DNA from: an uncultured bacterium
Lineage (GTDB): Bacteria > Desulfobacterota > Desulfovibrionia > Desulfovibrionales > Desulfovibrionaceae
Assembly (NCBI GenBank): GCA_905215675.1
Contig: CAJMRA010000175.1
Location: 1 to 5,828, forward strand
DNA: 5,828 bases
Reading direction: 5' to 3'
Below the pieces are notes generated by a model, which was given only the letters and a program-made list of their open reading frames with translations, did no database searches and had not been told where the DNA came from. Shown here piece by piece: positions 1 through 5,738 of the stretch. How positions within the stretch are numbered: position 1 is the stretch's first letter; each line of letters opens with the position of its first letter. The translations under genes were made by a program, and so were the position numbers.

Positions 1-1308
1 GACATAACGGCTACCGACGCTCCCGTTGCTACCGCCGGAGCCCCCCTTGCCGCAGCGGTTTTGACTGTATGTACTTGCATTGATGTCAGTTGTTCCGCCG
101 CTGCCGGAATCTCCGGCTCCATACAGGCCGACGCCGCCGCCGCCACCGGAACCCTTGCCAGTGTAACATACGCCTGTTCCGCCCCCGCCGGCGCCACCGT
201 AACCGTTGCTGCCGGCGTAACCGTTCCCGGTAGAACCACGTCCGCCATTGCCGCCAGTGCCGGTATAACCGCCCGCACCGCCGCCGCCCCCATAATCGCT
301 GCCACCGTTGCCGCCGCGTCCGCCGCCATCACCGGTAAATCTGCCCCCTCTGCCCGGGGAGTTCGCGGCATCACCTCCAGCACCGTTACCGGCCTTTACG
401 TCAAGGAATTGCGTCCAGATGGTATCGGCTTCCGCCGTCTTGTCTGAACTATTGCCCACAACAACTTCCAGCGTCTGGCCGGGGAGAACGCTCCGATTGT
501 TGCCCCAGGCCAGGCCGCCCCCGCCTCCGCCATAGTCCTTGACCCCATCACCTCCGTAGCCGCCATTGCCCACACAAAGCACATGCACATGCGTAACCCA
601 GGACGGTACGGTAAATGTGTGCGTACCGGCTGTCGTAAATTCCGCCGATTCCGGCATGGCGAGCTGTTCGACAAAAAAGCGGAACACGGAGTAATCCCCG
701 GACTGGACAGCCAGAGGATAGAGTCGTGCTCTTGTGTCTTCATCCGTTATTTGCGCAAGGGCCGCACGGGCATTGTCCGTGCTGCTCAGGATGGCGGCAA
801 TATCTTCAAGCCCGGGCTGTCCCTGCTTGCCTGCGAGGATGGTGACGGCCGATGGATTCTTGCACAGTTCGGCCATGCCCGGACCAGAATTTATGATGGC
901 ATCCAGCGTGTCCCTTGAGCCGAGTACGGCCTCGCACGCCGGTTCCGAAGCAAAAATGATGCGCATGGCCGCTTCATCGTCCACAACGTCGGCAATATCC
1001 TCAAAAGTAAATTCTTCCGGGTTCTTGTTTATAATGGTCGCCGCAAGATTCCTGACGGCCTCCACATCATTGAGAATGCTCCATCTGACTTCTTCCGGCA
1101 GCAGGGGGTAGGCCGTTCGGGAGAGGGCCAGCGTCTGCCGGGCTTCCGGCGAGGCAGCAAGGCGTACCTGCTCGCCATGACGCACAAGAACGGCACAGAA
1201 AGACTCCTTGCGGGAAACATCTGCCAGCAGCGTTTCCAGTTGTTCGGGAGTCAGCATCCCCCGGACAAGCGCATTGATCAGGCGCACGCCCTGTATCCAA
1301 CTAGTCAT
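1..1308 (-). CDS. Glycine-rich tail-fibre tip / receptor-binding adhesin (partial, 3' end outside window)
   Basis: The frame stays open for 436 codons from the ATG at 1308-1306 to the window edge, so the C-terminus is missing. Residues 1-220 look alpha-helical. Residues 111-160 hold about five degenerate 10-residue units, each ending in a hydrophobic pair plus a small residue (for example RDTLDAIINS and EPACEAVLGS), as in some phage fibres that carry alanine/serine decapeptide repeats. Residues 224-250 (FTTAGTHTFTVPSWVTHVHV, then a Gly run) match the beta-strand entry of phage glycine-rich domains. Residues 307-430 contain 58 glycines in 124 positions, in GG-x and G-x-G patterns. Known adhesins of this composition (T4-like gp38 of phage S16) fold into polyglycine-II sandwiches and bind host surface receptors at the fibre tip; that role here is inferred. 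The start overlaps the upstream stop by 8 nt and has GGAGG 5 nt before it. The function is likely but not proven; a host-like glycine-rich structural protein is less likely in this context. Confidence 0.85.
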   Translation of the reverse strand, partial: MTSWIQGVRLINALVRGMLTPEQLETLLADVSRKESFCAVLVRHGEQVRLAASPEARQTLALSRTAYPLLPEEVRWSILNDVEAVRNLAATIINKNPEEFTFEDIADVVDDEAAMRIIFASEPACEAVLGSRDTLDAIINSGPGMAELCKNPSAVTILAGKQGQPGLEDIAAILSSTDNARAALAQITDEDTRARLYPLAVQSGDYSVFRFFVEQLAMPESAEFTTAGTHTFTVPSWVTHVHVLCVGNGGYGGDGVKDYGGGGGGLAWGNNRSVLPGQTLEVVVGNSSDKTAEADTIWTQFLDVKAGNGAGGDAANSPGRGGRFTGDGGGRGGNGGSDYGGGGGAGGYTGTGGNGGRGSTGNGYAGSNGYGGAGGGGTGVCYTGKGSGGGGGVGLYGAGDSGSGGTTDINASTYSQNRCGKGGSGGSNGSVGSRYV

Positions 1309-2137
1309 GTCTGCCTCCATACATAAGAATGATCCGCCACGGCGTATCTACAGGGACAGGCTGGCTTGCTGTCGAAGGATTGCCGATGACAAGACAAATG
1401 CGACGCCAATAATCCGAATAGGCTCGAAATGTCAGCAACGGAGAAATATCCGCAGGGGGGACAACAAACATCCGTTCGCCGCCTTCCACGCCAAGAATGC
1501 CGTCAATCTGTACGGTCGCGCTGCTTCCGGCGGCCAGTGTGCTGACGGAAGACTGCACTTCCAGCGTCCTGAACCAGCTTTCATTGGCCATGTATCTGAG
1601 GAGAATGTCATTGGCCGTATCAAGACTGACTGCCTGCATTTCCCAGACGCCGCCCGGAGCGGCAAAGGCCGTTTCATCGTCATCGGGTTCTGTGCTGCCC
1701 GGCGTAAAGGTAAACATGCCCAACCCGCGCACCACAGCCATGTCGTCCTTTTGGGCGTCTGCAATCTCGCGCAGCTGCCCGCGTTCCTCATAGGCATATA
1801 CGCTCAGGCCTGAACGGGACAGCGCCTGATCCAGCCCTGACCCCATTTCATCACGAATCCCCTCAAGTTCGTCCTGCATCTCGCTCCGCAAGCTCTCGAT
1901 CTGCTGCCCGGCATTTGCTGCCGCCAGTCCGGCCTCCGCCGCCGCCGTCTGCGCCGCGGCTGCCTGCTCCGTGGCCGTGGTCGCGGCCTCCTGCGCCCTG
2001 CCTGCCGCCCCTGCATTGTCGGATACCGCCGTGTCCAGCAGGGCAAAGCACTGCTGAATCCGCAGCACGTCCTCGGACAACTGATTCTCAGGATGCGGCA
2101 ACGGCAGGCCCAGCTTGTCAGTCCTCTTATCAATCAT
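1301..2137 (-). CDS. Phage tail-fibre / fibre-connector protein with N-terminal attachment motif and coiled coil
   Basis: This is a complete 278-residue protein. Residues 1-35 carry an LPLPHPENQL-SEDVLRI motif ending in ALLD, which I recognise as the N-terminal anchor shared by many phage tail-fibre proteins. Residues 38-108 are rich in Ala, Gln and Glu (for example AATTATEQAAAAQTAAAEAG) and then heptad-like (IESLRSEM, LEGIRDEM), consistent with a trimeric coiled-coil shaft. Residues 137-169 (GLGMFTFTPGSTEPDDDETA, ending VWEM) form a beta segment common in tail-fibre C-terminal halves. Residues 188-275 look like a beta-sandwich (FRTLEVQSSVSTLAAG, then RMFVVPP, then WRIILMY). There is no signal peptide or membrane segment, as expected for a virion part assembled in the cytoplasm. 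It precedes the glycine-rich adhesin and overlaps it, so it could be the shaft or adaptor on which that adhesin sits. The ribosome site is weak (AAAAGG, about 11 nt upstream, in an A-rich leader). The exact structural role is inferred. Confidence 0.85.
   Translation of the reverse strand: MIDKRTDKLGLPLPHPENQLSEDVLRIQQCFALLDTAVSDNAGAAGRAQEAATTATEQAAAAQTAAAEAGLAAANAGQQIESLRSEMQDELEGIRDEMGSGLDQALSRSGLSVYAYEERGQLREIADAQKDDMAVVRGLGMFTFTPGSTEPDDDETAFAAPGGVWEMQAVSLDTANDILLRYMANESWFRTLEVQSSVSTLAAGSSATVQIDGILGVEGGERMFVVPPADISPLLTFRAYSDYWRRICLVIGNPSTASQPVPVDTPWRIILMYGGRHD
1314..1318 (-). promoter_or_regulatory. Ribosome binding site that fixes the adhesin start
   Basis: On the minus strand, GGAGG lies 5 nt upstream of the ATG at 1308-1306. 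It sits inside the last codons of the preceding gene, whose TAG is at 1303-1301. The 8-nt overlap (ATGACTAG) together with this strong site supports translational coupling, and it supports this start over later in-frame ATGs. Confidence 0.8.
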
Positions 2138-2160
2138 GGCGTTTTTTACCTTTTTTATTT
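2138..2160 (-). promoter_or_regulatory. A-rich leader with weak ribosome binding site for the 278-residue fibre gene
   Basis: On the minus strand, the 23 nt before the ATG at 2137 are mostly A, with one AAAAGG core about 11 nt from the start. This is poorer than the GGAGG sites of the adhesin and the 402-residue gene. A-rich leaders can aid initiation by staying unstructured, which may matter here because a very stable hairpin ends 15 nt farther upstream. I see no convincing -35/-10 pair in this stretch. Confidence 0.4.
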
Positions 2161-2174
2161 GAAAGATGTGTCAG

Positions 2175-2229
2175 TCGGGGGAGGGGGAACCCCCTCTGCT
2201 AACGCGAGAGGGGGTTCCCCCTCCCCCGA
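2175..2229. repeat. Perfect 23-bp inverted repeat (hairpin 1 of the intergenic element)
   Basis: The arms at 2175-2197 and 2207-2229 are exactly complementary over 23 bp around a 9-nt loop, gctaacgcg (2198-2206). The arm is built of G5-A-G5-AA-C5-TCT. No U-run follows on either strand, so it is not a classical intrinsic terminator, although a stem this strong could stall polymerase, block 3' exonucleases or act as an RNase III site. Part of its right arm is also part of a G-quadruplex motif on the minus strand. Confidence 0.95.
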
Positions 2230-2247
2230 ACCCCCACCCCTTCCCCC
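2217..2247 (-). other. G-quadruplex motif (five runs of 4-5 G with 1-3 nt loops)
   Basis: Read on the minus strand, the G-runs are 2247-2243, 2240-2237, 2235-2231, 2227-2223 and 2221-2217, separated by AA, T, TTC and A. Four or more runs of at least four G with such short loops make a very strong intramolecular quadruplex motif. It lies on the strand transcribed for the tail genes. The last two runs are also in the right arm of hairpin 1, so the quadruplex and the hairpin exclude each other. Confidence 0.7.
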
Positions 2248-2433
2248 AGCGCGCTTTACTTTGGAGGATGTCACGCTGCGGTCTCCCGGTCGTTTTCCTT
2301 CGGGCAGTCGTCCCCCGGAGAGGCTGAAATATTCCCCTCGCGTATCCGGGGGACGGATGCCGCAGGGAAAGCCCTTGCGCCGCCGTAACGTGCCGTCCTC
2401 CTGAATAAAGCGCGTTTGGGGGAGGATGGGGGG
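2231..2433 (+). repeat. Long gap-free inverted repeat with 89-nt arms (possible structured RNA)
   Basis: Bases 2231-2319 pair with 2345-2433 in one register with no gap (each pair of positions sums to 4664). Hand counting gives 62 Watson-Crick pairs, 11 G-U pairs and 16 mismatches on the plus strand. The best blocks are 2250-2258 with 2406-2414, 2263-2268 with 2396-2401, 2292-2300 with 2364-2372, and 2309-2319 with 2345-2355. The 25-nt apical segment (2320-2344) holds a small GAGG/CCTC stem. In the core 70 positions there are 9 wobbles on the plus strand but only 2 on the minus strand, so the structure is better kept in plus-strand RNA. I see no promoter or protein gene that explains it. It could be a non-coding RNA, an attenuating mRNA structure, or a palindromic mobile repeat. 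The strand given is the one with better pairing; transcription is not shown. Confidence 0.85.
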
Positions 2434-2436
2434 AGT

Positions 2437-2495
2437 TTGAGGGGGGAAGGAACACACTTTGTGCGCTAGCCAAAGGGGGTTCCTCCCCCCCTCAA
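2437..2495. repeat. 25-nt-arm inverted repeat (hairpin 2), inverted relative of hairpin 1
   Basis: The arms at 2437-2461 and 2471-2495 pair at 22 of 25 positions around a 9-nt loop, tgcgctagc (2462-2470). The reverse complement of this loop (gctagcgca) closely matches the loop of hairpin 1 (gctaacgcg), and the arm shares the GGGG-A-GG-AAC-CCCCT pattern. Hairpin 2 is therefore a diverged, inverted copy of hairpin 1. A further complementary pair, 2418-2426 with 2514-2522, encloses it and reaches the stop codon of the 402-residue gene. No U-run follows on either strand. Confidence 0.88.
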
Positions 2496-2521
2496 TCAAA
2501 ACCCTCTCCCGACTCCTCCCC

Positions 2522-3730
2522 CTATTGCACGGCGAGCAGGCGCACATTGCGGACAACGGGGCGGGCCTGCGAGGTGCCGCGCAGGGTCAGGCGCACCTTG
2601 ATGCGTTGTGCGCCGCTGAGGCTTTTGCGGAAGCGGAACTCCACGATGCCGTCATCGCCGCGTGTGCTGCCGTCGGCGTCAAGGGACGTCCATTCGCCTT
2701 CGTCGATCTGGATTTCCGGCGTCACGGAAGCCCCGGACGGGATGGCGGCGTCATAGATGAGCGAGGCGGACGCGGCATTGAGGGCCACAACGGAGCGGGT
2801 ACAGTAGTCGGCTGTTGTGCCAAGCGAACCGGCCAGAAGCTGACAGCCCGGCCAGAGAACGGGCGAGGCGGACGCGTCGCCGTGCAGCCGGGCCGTGATG
2901 CCCACGCTGCCGGTCTGCGGCTTTGCCAGGGAAATGGCCTGCCCCTCGGCTACGGTCTGGCTGCTGCCGTCGGGAAGCGTCAGGGCATATTCCAGACGGC
3001 ACTGCGCCGTGGGAATGTCCGACAGGCCCATGAGCAGCAAATCCGTGGCGCTGGTTACGGACACGCTGCCCATGTCCAGCGACAGCGGCTCGGTATCGCG
3101 ATAACGGGCTTCCAGCAGGCGGAACGTCAGATCGCGATCCTGATGCGGCGTCCAGGTCGAGGCATTGGACGAGGAAAGCAGCACGCCCACGGCGTAGGGC
3201 TGCGCCGTGACCCATTGCTGCCGGGTCTTGTCGTACTTGCCCATTTCGGCAATGGACAGGCGCGTCGTGGCATCATCGCACAGGATGACAATGGCGTATT
3301 CGGAACCGGCGGTCAGCGACAGGGGCGCGTCAAAGAGAATGCGCGTATGCCCGCCGCCGCTCACAACAATGTCGGCAGGCTCAAGCACCCGTTCGGCAAG
3401 GATGGTGCGGGACGGCACGCCGCTGGAGACCTCGCGTATCTGGACGCGCACCTGCGTTTCTTTGGCCGTGAAAAACAAGTCCACGCCCGCAAGCTGCACG
3501 TTGCGCGTCAGGGAAAAGGTCTGCGCCAGCGGGTCGTAATACCAGTTTGTGACGTTCGTCACCTTGCGGAGCGTCTGCGTGGTGAGCTGCCCCTGTCCCA
3601 CAAAGACGGCTTCGCCATAGCCGCCGCCCGCGCCGGTGAAGGTCACGGACTTGGAACCTGCCGGAATACCCGCCGGAATGCGGAACGTCCCCGTAATCTT
3701 TCCCTGAGAATCGGCCCTGAGCTGTGCCAT
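2522..3730 (-). CDS. Phage tail/baseplate structural protein with DPLAQTF signature
   Basis: This is a complete 402-residue protein. Residues 1-45 (GTFRIPAGIPAGSKSVTFTG core) form a Gly-rich beta segment. Residues 66-72 are DPLAQTF, followed by a beta-rich block (GVDLFFTAKE, then VRVQIREV, then a GVPS turn). I associate this arrangement with virion proteins of large contractile-tailed phages, where it binds or presents fibres on the baseplate. Residues 315-402 look like a beta-sandwich ending RPVVRNVRLLAV. There are no catalytic motifs, membrane segments or signal peptide. Its ATG shares one base with the TAA of the DUF4815 gene (TAATG), and GGAGG lies 7 nt upstream, so the two are probably made in fixed ratio. 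From memory, related phages can carry the two parts in one longer polypeptide; here they are separate. The structural assignment is good, while its exact position in the tail is inferred. Confidence 0.85.
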   Translation of the reverse strand: MAQLRADSQGKITGTFRIPAGIPAGSKSVTFTGAGGGYGEAVFVGQGQLTTQTLRKVTNVTNWYYDPLAQTFSLTRNVQLAGVDLFFTAKETQVRVQIREVSSGVPSRTILAERVLEPADIVVSGGGHTRILFDAPLSLTAGSEYAIVILCDDATTRLSIAEMGKYDKTRQQWVTAQPYAVGVLLSSSNASTWTPHQDRDLTFRLLEARYRDTEPLSLDMGSVSVTSATDLLLMGLSDIPTAQCRLEYALTLPDGSSQTVAEGQAISLAKPQTGSVGITARLHGDASASPVLWPGCQLLAGSLGTTADYCTRSVVALNAASASLIYDAAIPSGASVTPEIQIDEGEWTSLDADGSTRGDDGIVEFRFRKSLSGAQRIKVRLTLRGTSQARPVVRNVRLLAVQ

Positions 3731-5715
3731 TATGCCACCTCCCGCACGCTGTCGGTCACGTCCACGCCGTCAAAGACGACGCGCTCCAGAAGTTCCCCGT
3801 CGCCAAAGCCGGAGAGGGCAAAGGCCACGTCGATTTCCCGCAGATGCTCCAGCTGACTGGTGGTCGAGGAAACCGTCTGCGTGGTCGTGCTGGTTTCTGT
3901 GTGATGCAACCGTGCCCAGCCCGAACCGCCGCCCGTGCCCGTGCTGCGCTTGAATGTCTGCGTGATGGCCGATGTCCATGCGGTCTTGACCTCCGTCCAG
4001 CGATCCACGGCGGGCGTCAGCGTAATCTGCGCGGGCAGCGGTTCAAAGGCCATGTACGGATTCACCTGCATGTCGCCCGTCCGGTAGGGCTGCTCCAGCA
4101 GCACCACCACGTCGTAAGGCCGGGCCGTCAGCGCCGGGACATCATCGGGCAGGGCGGCGGCCTCCACGCTCACAATGGGCAGGGTCAGATCGCCGTCAAT
4201 GATGGCCGCCGTCTGGGCAATACCCTGATCGCGCATGGAATCGTCCAGCAGCGGATCAACAAACACGCCCACGCGCGCGCCGCCTTCGCGCGTGGCCACG
4301 TCCGCCTCCAGCCGCTGGCGGGAAATTTCCTGCAAGGCAAAATCCAGACGGCTTTCAATGGCCGCAATCCGGTCGAACTGCACCACGCGCACGCTGTCAT
4401 TGACGACCTGCCGATCCGGCCGCCAGCTTTGATAGACCGTGCAGAGCGCCAGCAGGCTGTCCGGCACGGCGGGCTTCTGCGGATTGTACTCGCCGGCAAT
4501 GCCCCTGAACCATGTCGTCATGCCCTCGTAATCAATGGCAAGGCGGTCATAGCGCGGCAGCATCTGCGTATAGCCGTACATGATCTGCGTTCCGGCCACC
4601 GCGCCGCTCACCGAAAAGCCGTCGGCGTCCTGCTTTTCCGGCAGCACGTCCTTGATGTAGCGACAGCGCACCTGATACGTCGAACCCGGCGACGGCTCAT
4701 TGCCCAGCGGCGACCAGTCCACCTGATCGCCCTTCTTCACAAAGTCCGCTCCGGCCTCATAGACCGTATCCAGCTGCCGCACCTCGACAAGACTCACCAC
4801 GCCCGTAAAGGGCAGGGCGTCCGCCGCGCCGCTGTACGCGCCATGGATGACCTCGACCGTCTCCTCGACCGTGATGCGCAGGCTTTTCACCTCGCCCAGC
4901 GGCGTATGCGCCACGTCCACACGCTGGCCGCCCTCCATGCCCGACTGGGCCGTGGCGTCCACAATTTCCATGCTGACCTCGCGCAAATCCGGCCGGGCAT
5001 CGTACAAAATGCGCCGCGCCGTGTTCAGCTCCACCGCCTGACCGCCCACACGCGCCCGGCCCTCGGACAAATGATAGACCTGCCGCCCGTCCTCCATGTC
5101 CTCGCCCATGACAACGCTCAGGCCCTCCACGGCATACGTGCCCGTGCCGGTGCTGTCCCGGTCGTACCGCGCCAGCGCCTGCGTAAAGCTGTCCAGCGTG
5201 GGCGGGGCCTCCTTGGGACGCTGCACGCCGTCATCCACCGCATACACCGGGTAAAACGTGCTTTCCTCCTCGTCGCCGCTCCAGCCCCACACGGCCCACT
5301 GCTTGCGCCGCCATGCCCCCGGCTCGCCCTCGCCACGGCTGCCCGTGGCCGGATTCCGCAAGCCGGGGTCCTCCAGCTCGGAGATAATCTGTTCCATGAG
5401 ATGCACGCCCACGGCCACCGTGTCCGTGGTCGGTATCTCCAGCGTCGCCGCCGGAACGCTCCATATCTGGCCCGCCAGAAAGATGTCGCCCGCCGTGGCC
5501 GTCACCGCGCCCGTCGCCGCATCCACCACAATCTGCGCGCCGCTCACAATGTCGCCGTCCTTGAACAGGGCGCGCGCCAGCTTCGTTATCCGCGCATTCT
5601 GGATGCTTTGCAGCTCGTTGATTTCCGATGCCTGCGTGCCGTACCCGTCCCGCATGAGCAGCTCGGTATACTGCTTCTCCGCGTCGTACCGATTCCAGTA
5701 ATTATCTATCTTCAT
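3730..5715 (-). CDS. DUF4815-type phage virion protein (tail/baseplate)
   Basis: This is a complete 661-residue protein. Residues 1-50 (YWNRYDAEKQYTELLMRDGY, then SEINELQSIQ) match the N-terminal hallmark of DUF4815 phage proteins: an aromatic-RxD-xxKxY start followed by a QxxEINELQ helix. Residues 55-115 are beta-rich (GDIVSGAQIVVDAATGAV). A Trp/Gly-rich segment follows at 134-160. Residues 316-356 (VYEAGADF, then VDWSPLGNEPSPGSTYQVRC) form another conserved block. Residues 440-475 are helical. The C-terminal part (MQVNPYMAFEPLPAQITLTP at 549-568, then a Thr/Ser-rich stretch at 604-620) resembles virion proteins of contractile-tailed phages. Family members are annotated only as domain of unknown function; a baseplate or fibre-attachment role is inferred from its neighbours. 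The start has AGGGA 7 nt upstream. It overlaps the next gene by one base. An even longer frame lies antisense, but it shows no recognisable family. Confidence 0.88.
   Translation of the reverse strand: MKIDNYWNRYDAEKQYTELLMRDGYGTQASEINELQSIQNARITKLARALFKDGDIVSGAQIVVDAATGAVTATAGDIFLAGQIWSVPAATLEIPTTDTVAVGVHLMEQIISELEDPGLRNPATGSRGEGEPGAWRRKQWAVWGWSGDEEESTFYPVYAVDDGVQRPKEAPPTLDSFTQALARYDRDSTGTGTYAVEGLSVVMGEDMEDGRQVYHLSEGRARVGGQAVELNTARRILYDARPDLREVSMEIVDATAQSGMEGGQRVDVAHTPLGEVKSLRITVEETVEVIHGAYSGAADALPFTGVVSLVEVRQLDTVYEAGADFVKKGDQVDWSPLGNEPSPGSTYQVRCRYIKDVLPEKQDADGFSVSGAVAGTQIMYGYTQMLPRYDRLAIDYEGMTTWFRGIAGEYNPQKPAVPDSLLALCTVYQSWRPDRQVVNDSVRVVQFDRIAAIESRLDFALQEISRQRLEADVATREGGARVGVFVDPLLDDSMRDQGIAQTAAIIDGDLTLPIVSVEAAALPDDVPALTARPYDVVVLLEQPYRTGDMQVNPYMAFEPLPAQITLTPAVDRWTEVKTAWTSAITQTFKRSTGTGGGSGWARLHHTETSTTTQTVSSTTSQLEHLREIDVAFALSGFGDGELLERVVFDGVDVTDSVREVA
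3738..3742 (-). promoter_or_regulatory. Ribosome binding site for the 402-residue tail gene within the DUF4815 gene
   Basis: The minus strand reads GGGAGGTGG-CATA-ATG, with GGAGG 7 nt before the ATG at 3730-3728. The site lies in the final codons of the upstream gene, whose TAA overlaps the ATG by one base. It supports separate initiation or reinitiation rather than a fused product. Confidence 0.75.
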
Positions 5716-5722
5716 AGGTTTT

Positions 5723-5727
5723 TCCCT
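5723..5727 (-). promoter_or_regulatory. Ribosome binding site for the DUF4815 gene
   Basis: The minus strand carries AGGGA 7 nt before the ATG at 5715-5713. The spacing is normal and the match moderate. The resulting N-terminus (MKIDNYWNRYDAEK) coincides with the family's expected beginning, which supports this start. Confidence 0.65.
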
Positions 5728-5738
5728 GTTGTGTGTAT

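Larger units (their letters stand above)
2138..2521. other. 384-nt non-coding spacer holding a three-hairpin palindromic element
   Basis: This is the only long gap between genes. Its core, 2175-2495, is nearly symmetric about position 2332: hairpin 1 is centred about 130 nt to one side and hairpin 2 about 134 nt to the other. Base composition is strongly biased to runs of G and C of 4-7 nt. The two neighbouring genes point the same way, so if they share a late transcript the whole structure lies in that mRNA between them. Frames are open here on both strands, but their products are low-complexity and proline/arginine/glycine-rich, and I do not regard them as genes. Confidence 0.8.

Noticed and set aside
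1..388. Diversity-generating retroelement variable region in the adhesin C-terminus
   Set aside because: AAC, AGC and TAC codons are frequent, but no template repeat or reverse transcriptase is in the window, and the domain is glycine-rich rather than C-type-lectin-like.
61..447. A 128-codon plus-strand frame rich in Ala, Thr, Ser and Val
   Set aside because: It is the complement of the glycine-rich coding region, and the repetitive GGC/GGT codons of the real gene create it.
2137..2229. Intrinsic terminator after the long inverted repeat or hairpin 1
   Set aside because: The stems are very stable, but neither strand has a U-run immediately after them. The T-rich stretch at 2142-2160 lies before the hairpin on the plus strand and becomes A-rich on the minus strand.
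2175..2495. Invertible DNA segment controlling tail-fibre choice
   Set aside because: Inverted repeats lie next to a fibre gene, but they enclose only a short apical loop and not an alternative fibre cassette, and no site-specific recombinase is visible.
2155..2556. A 133-codon minus-strand frame, and a 103-codon plus-strand frame, in the intergenic region
   Set aside because: Both cover the inverted repeats and translate G/C runs into Pro/Gly/Arg strings. The resemblance between them is explained by the palindrome, and neither has a convincing ribosome site.
2459..3856. A 465-codon plus-strand frame across the 402-residue gene
   Set aside because: It begins inside hairpin 2, has low-complexity His/Arg/Gly composition and no family resemblance, and overlaps a well-supported minus-strand gene.
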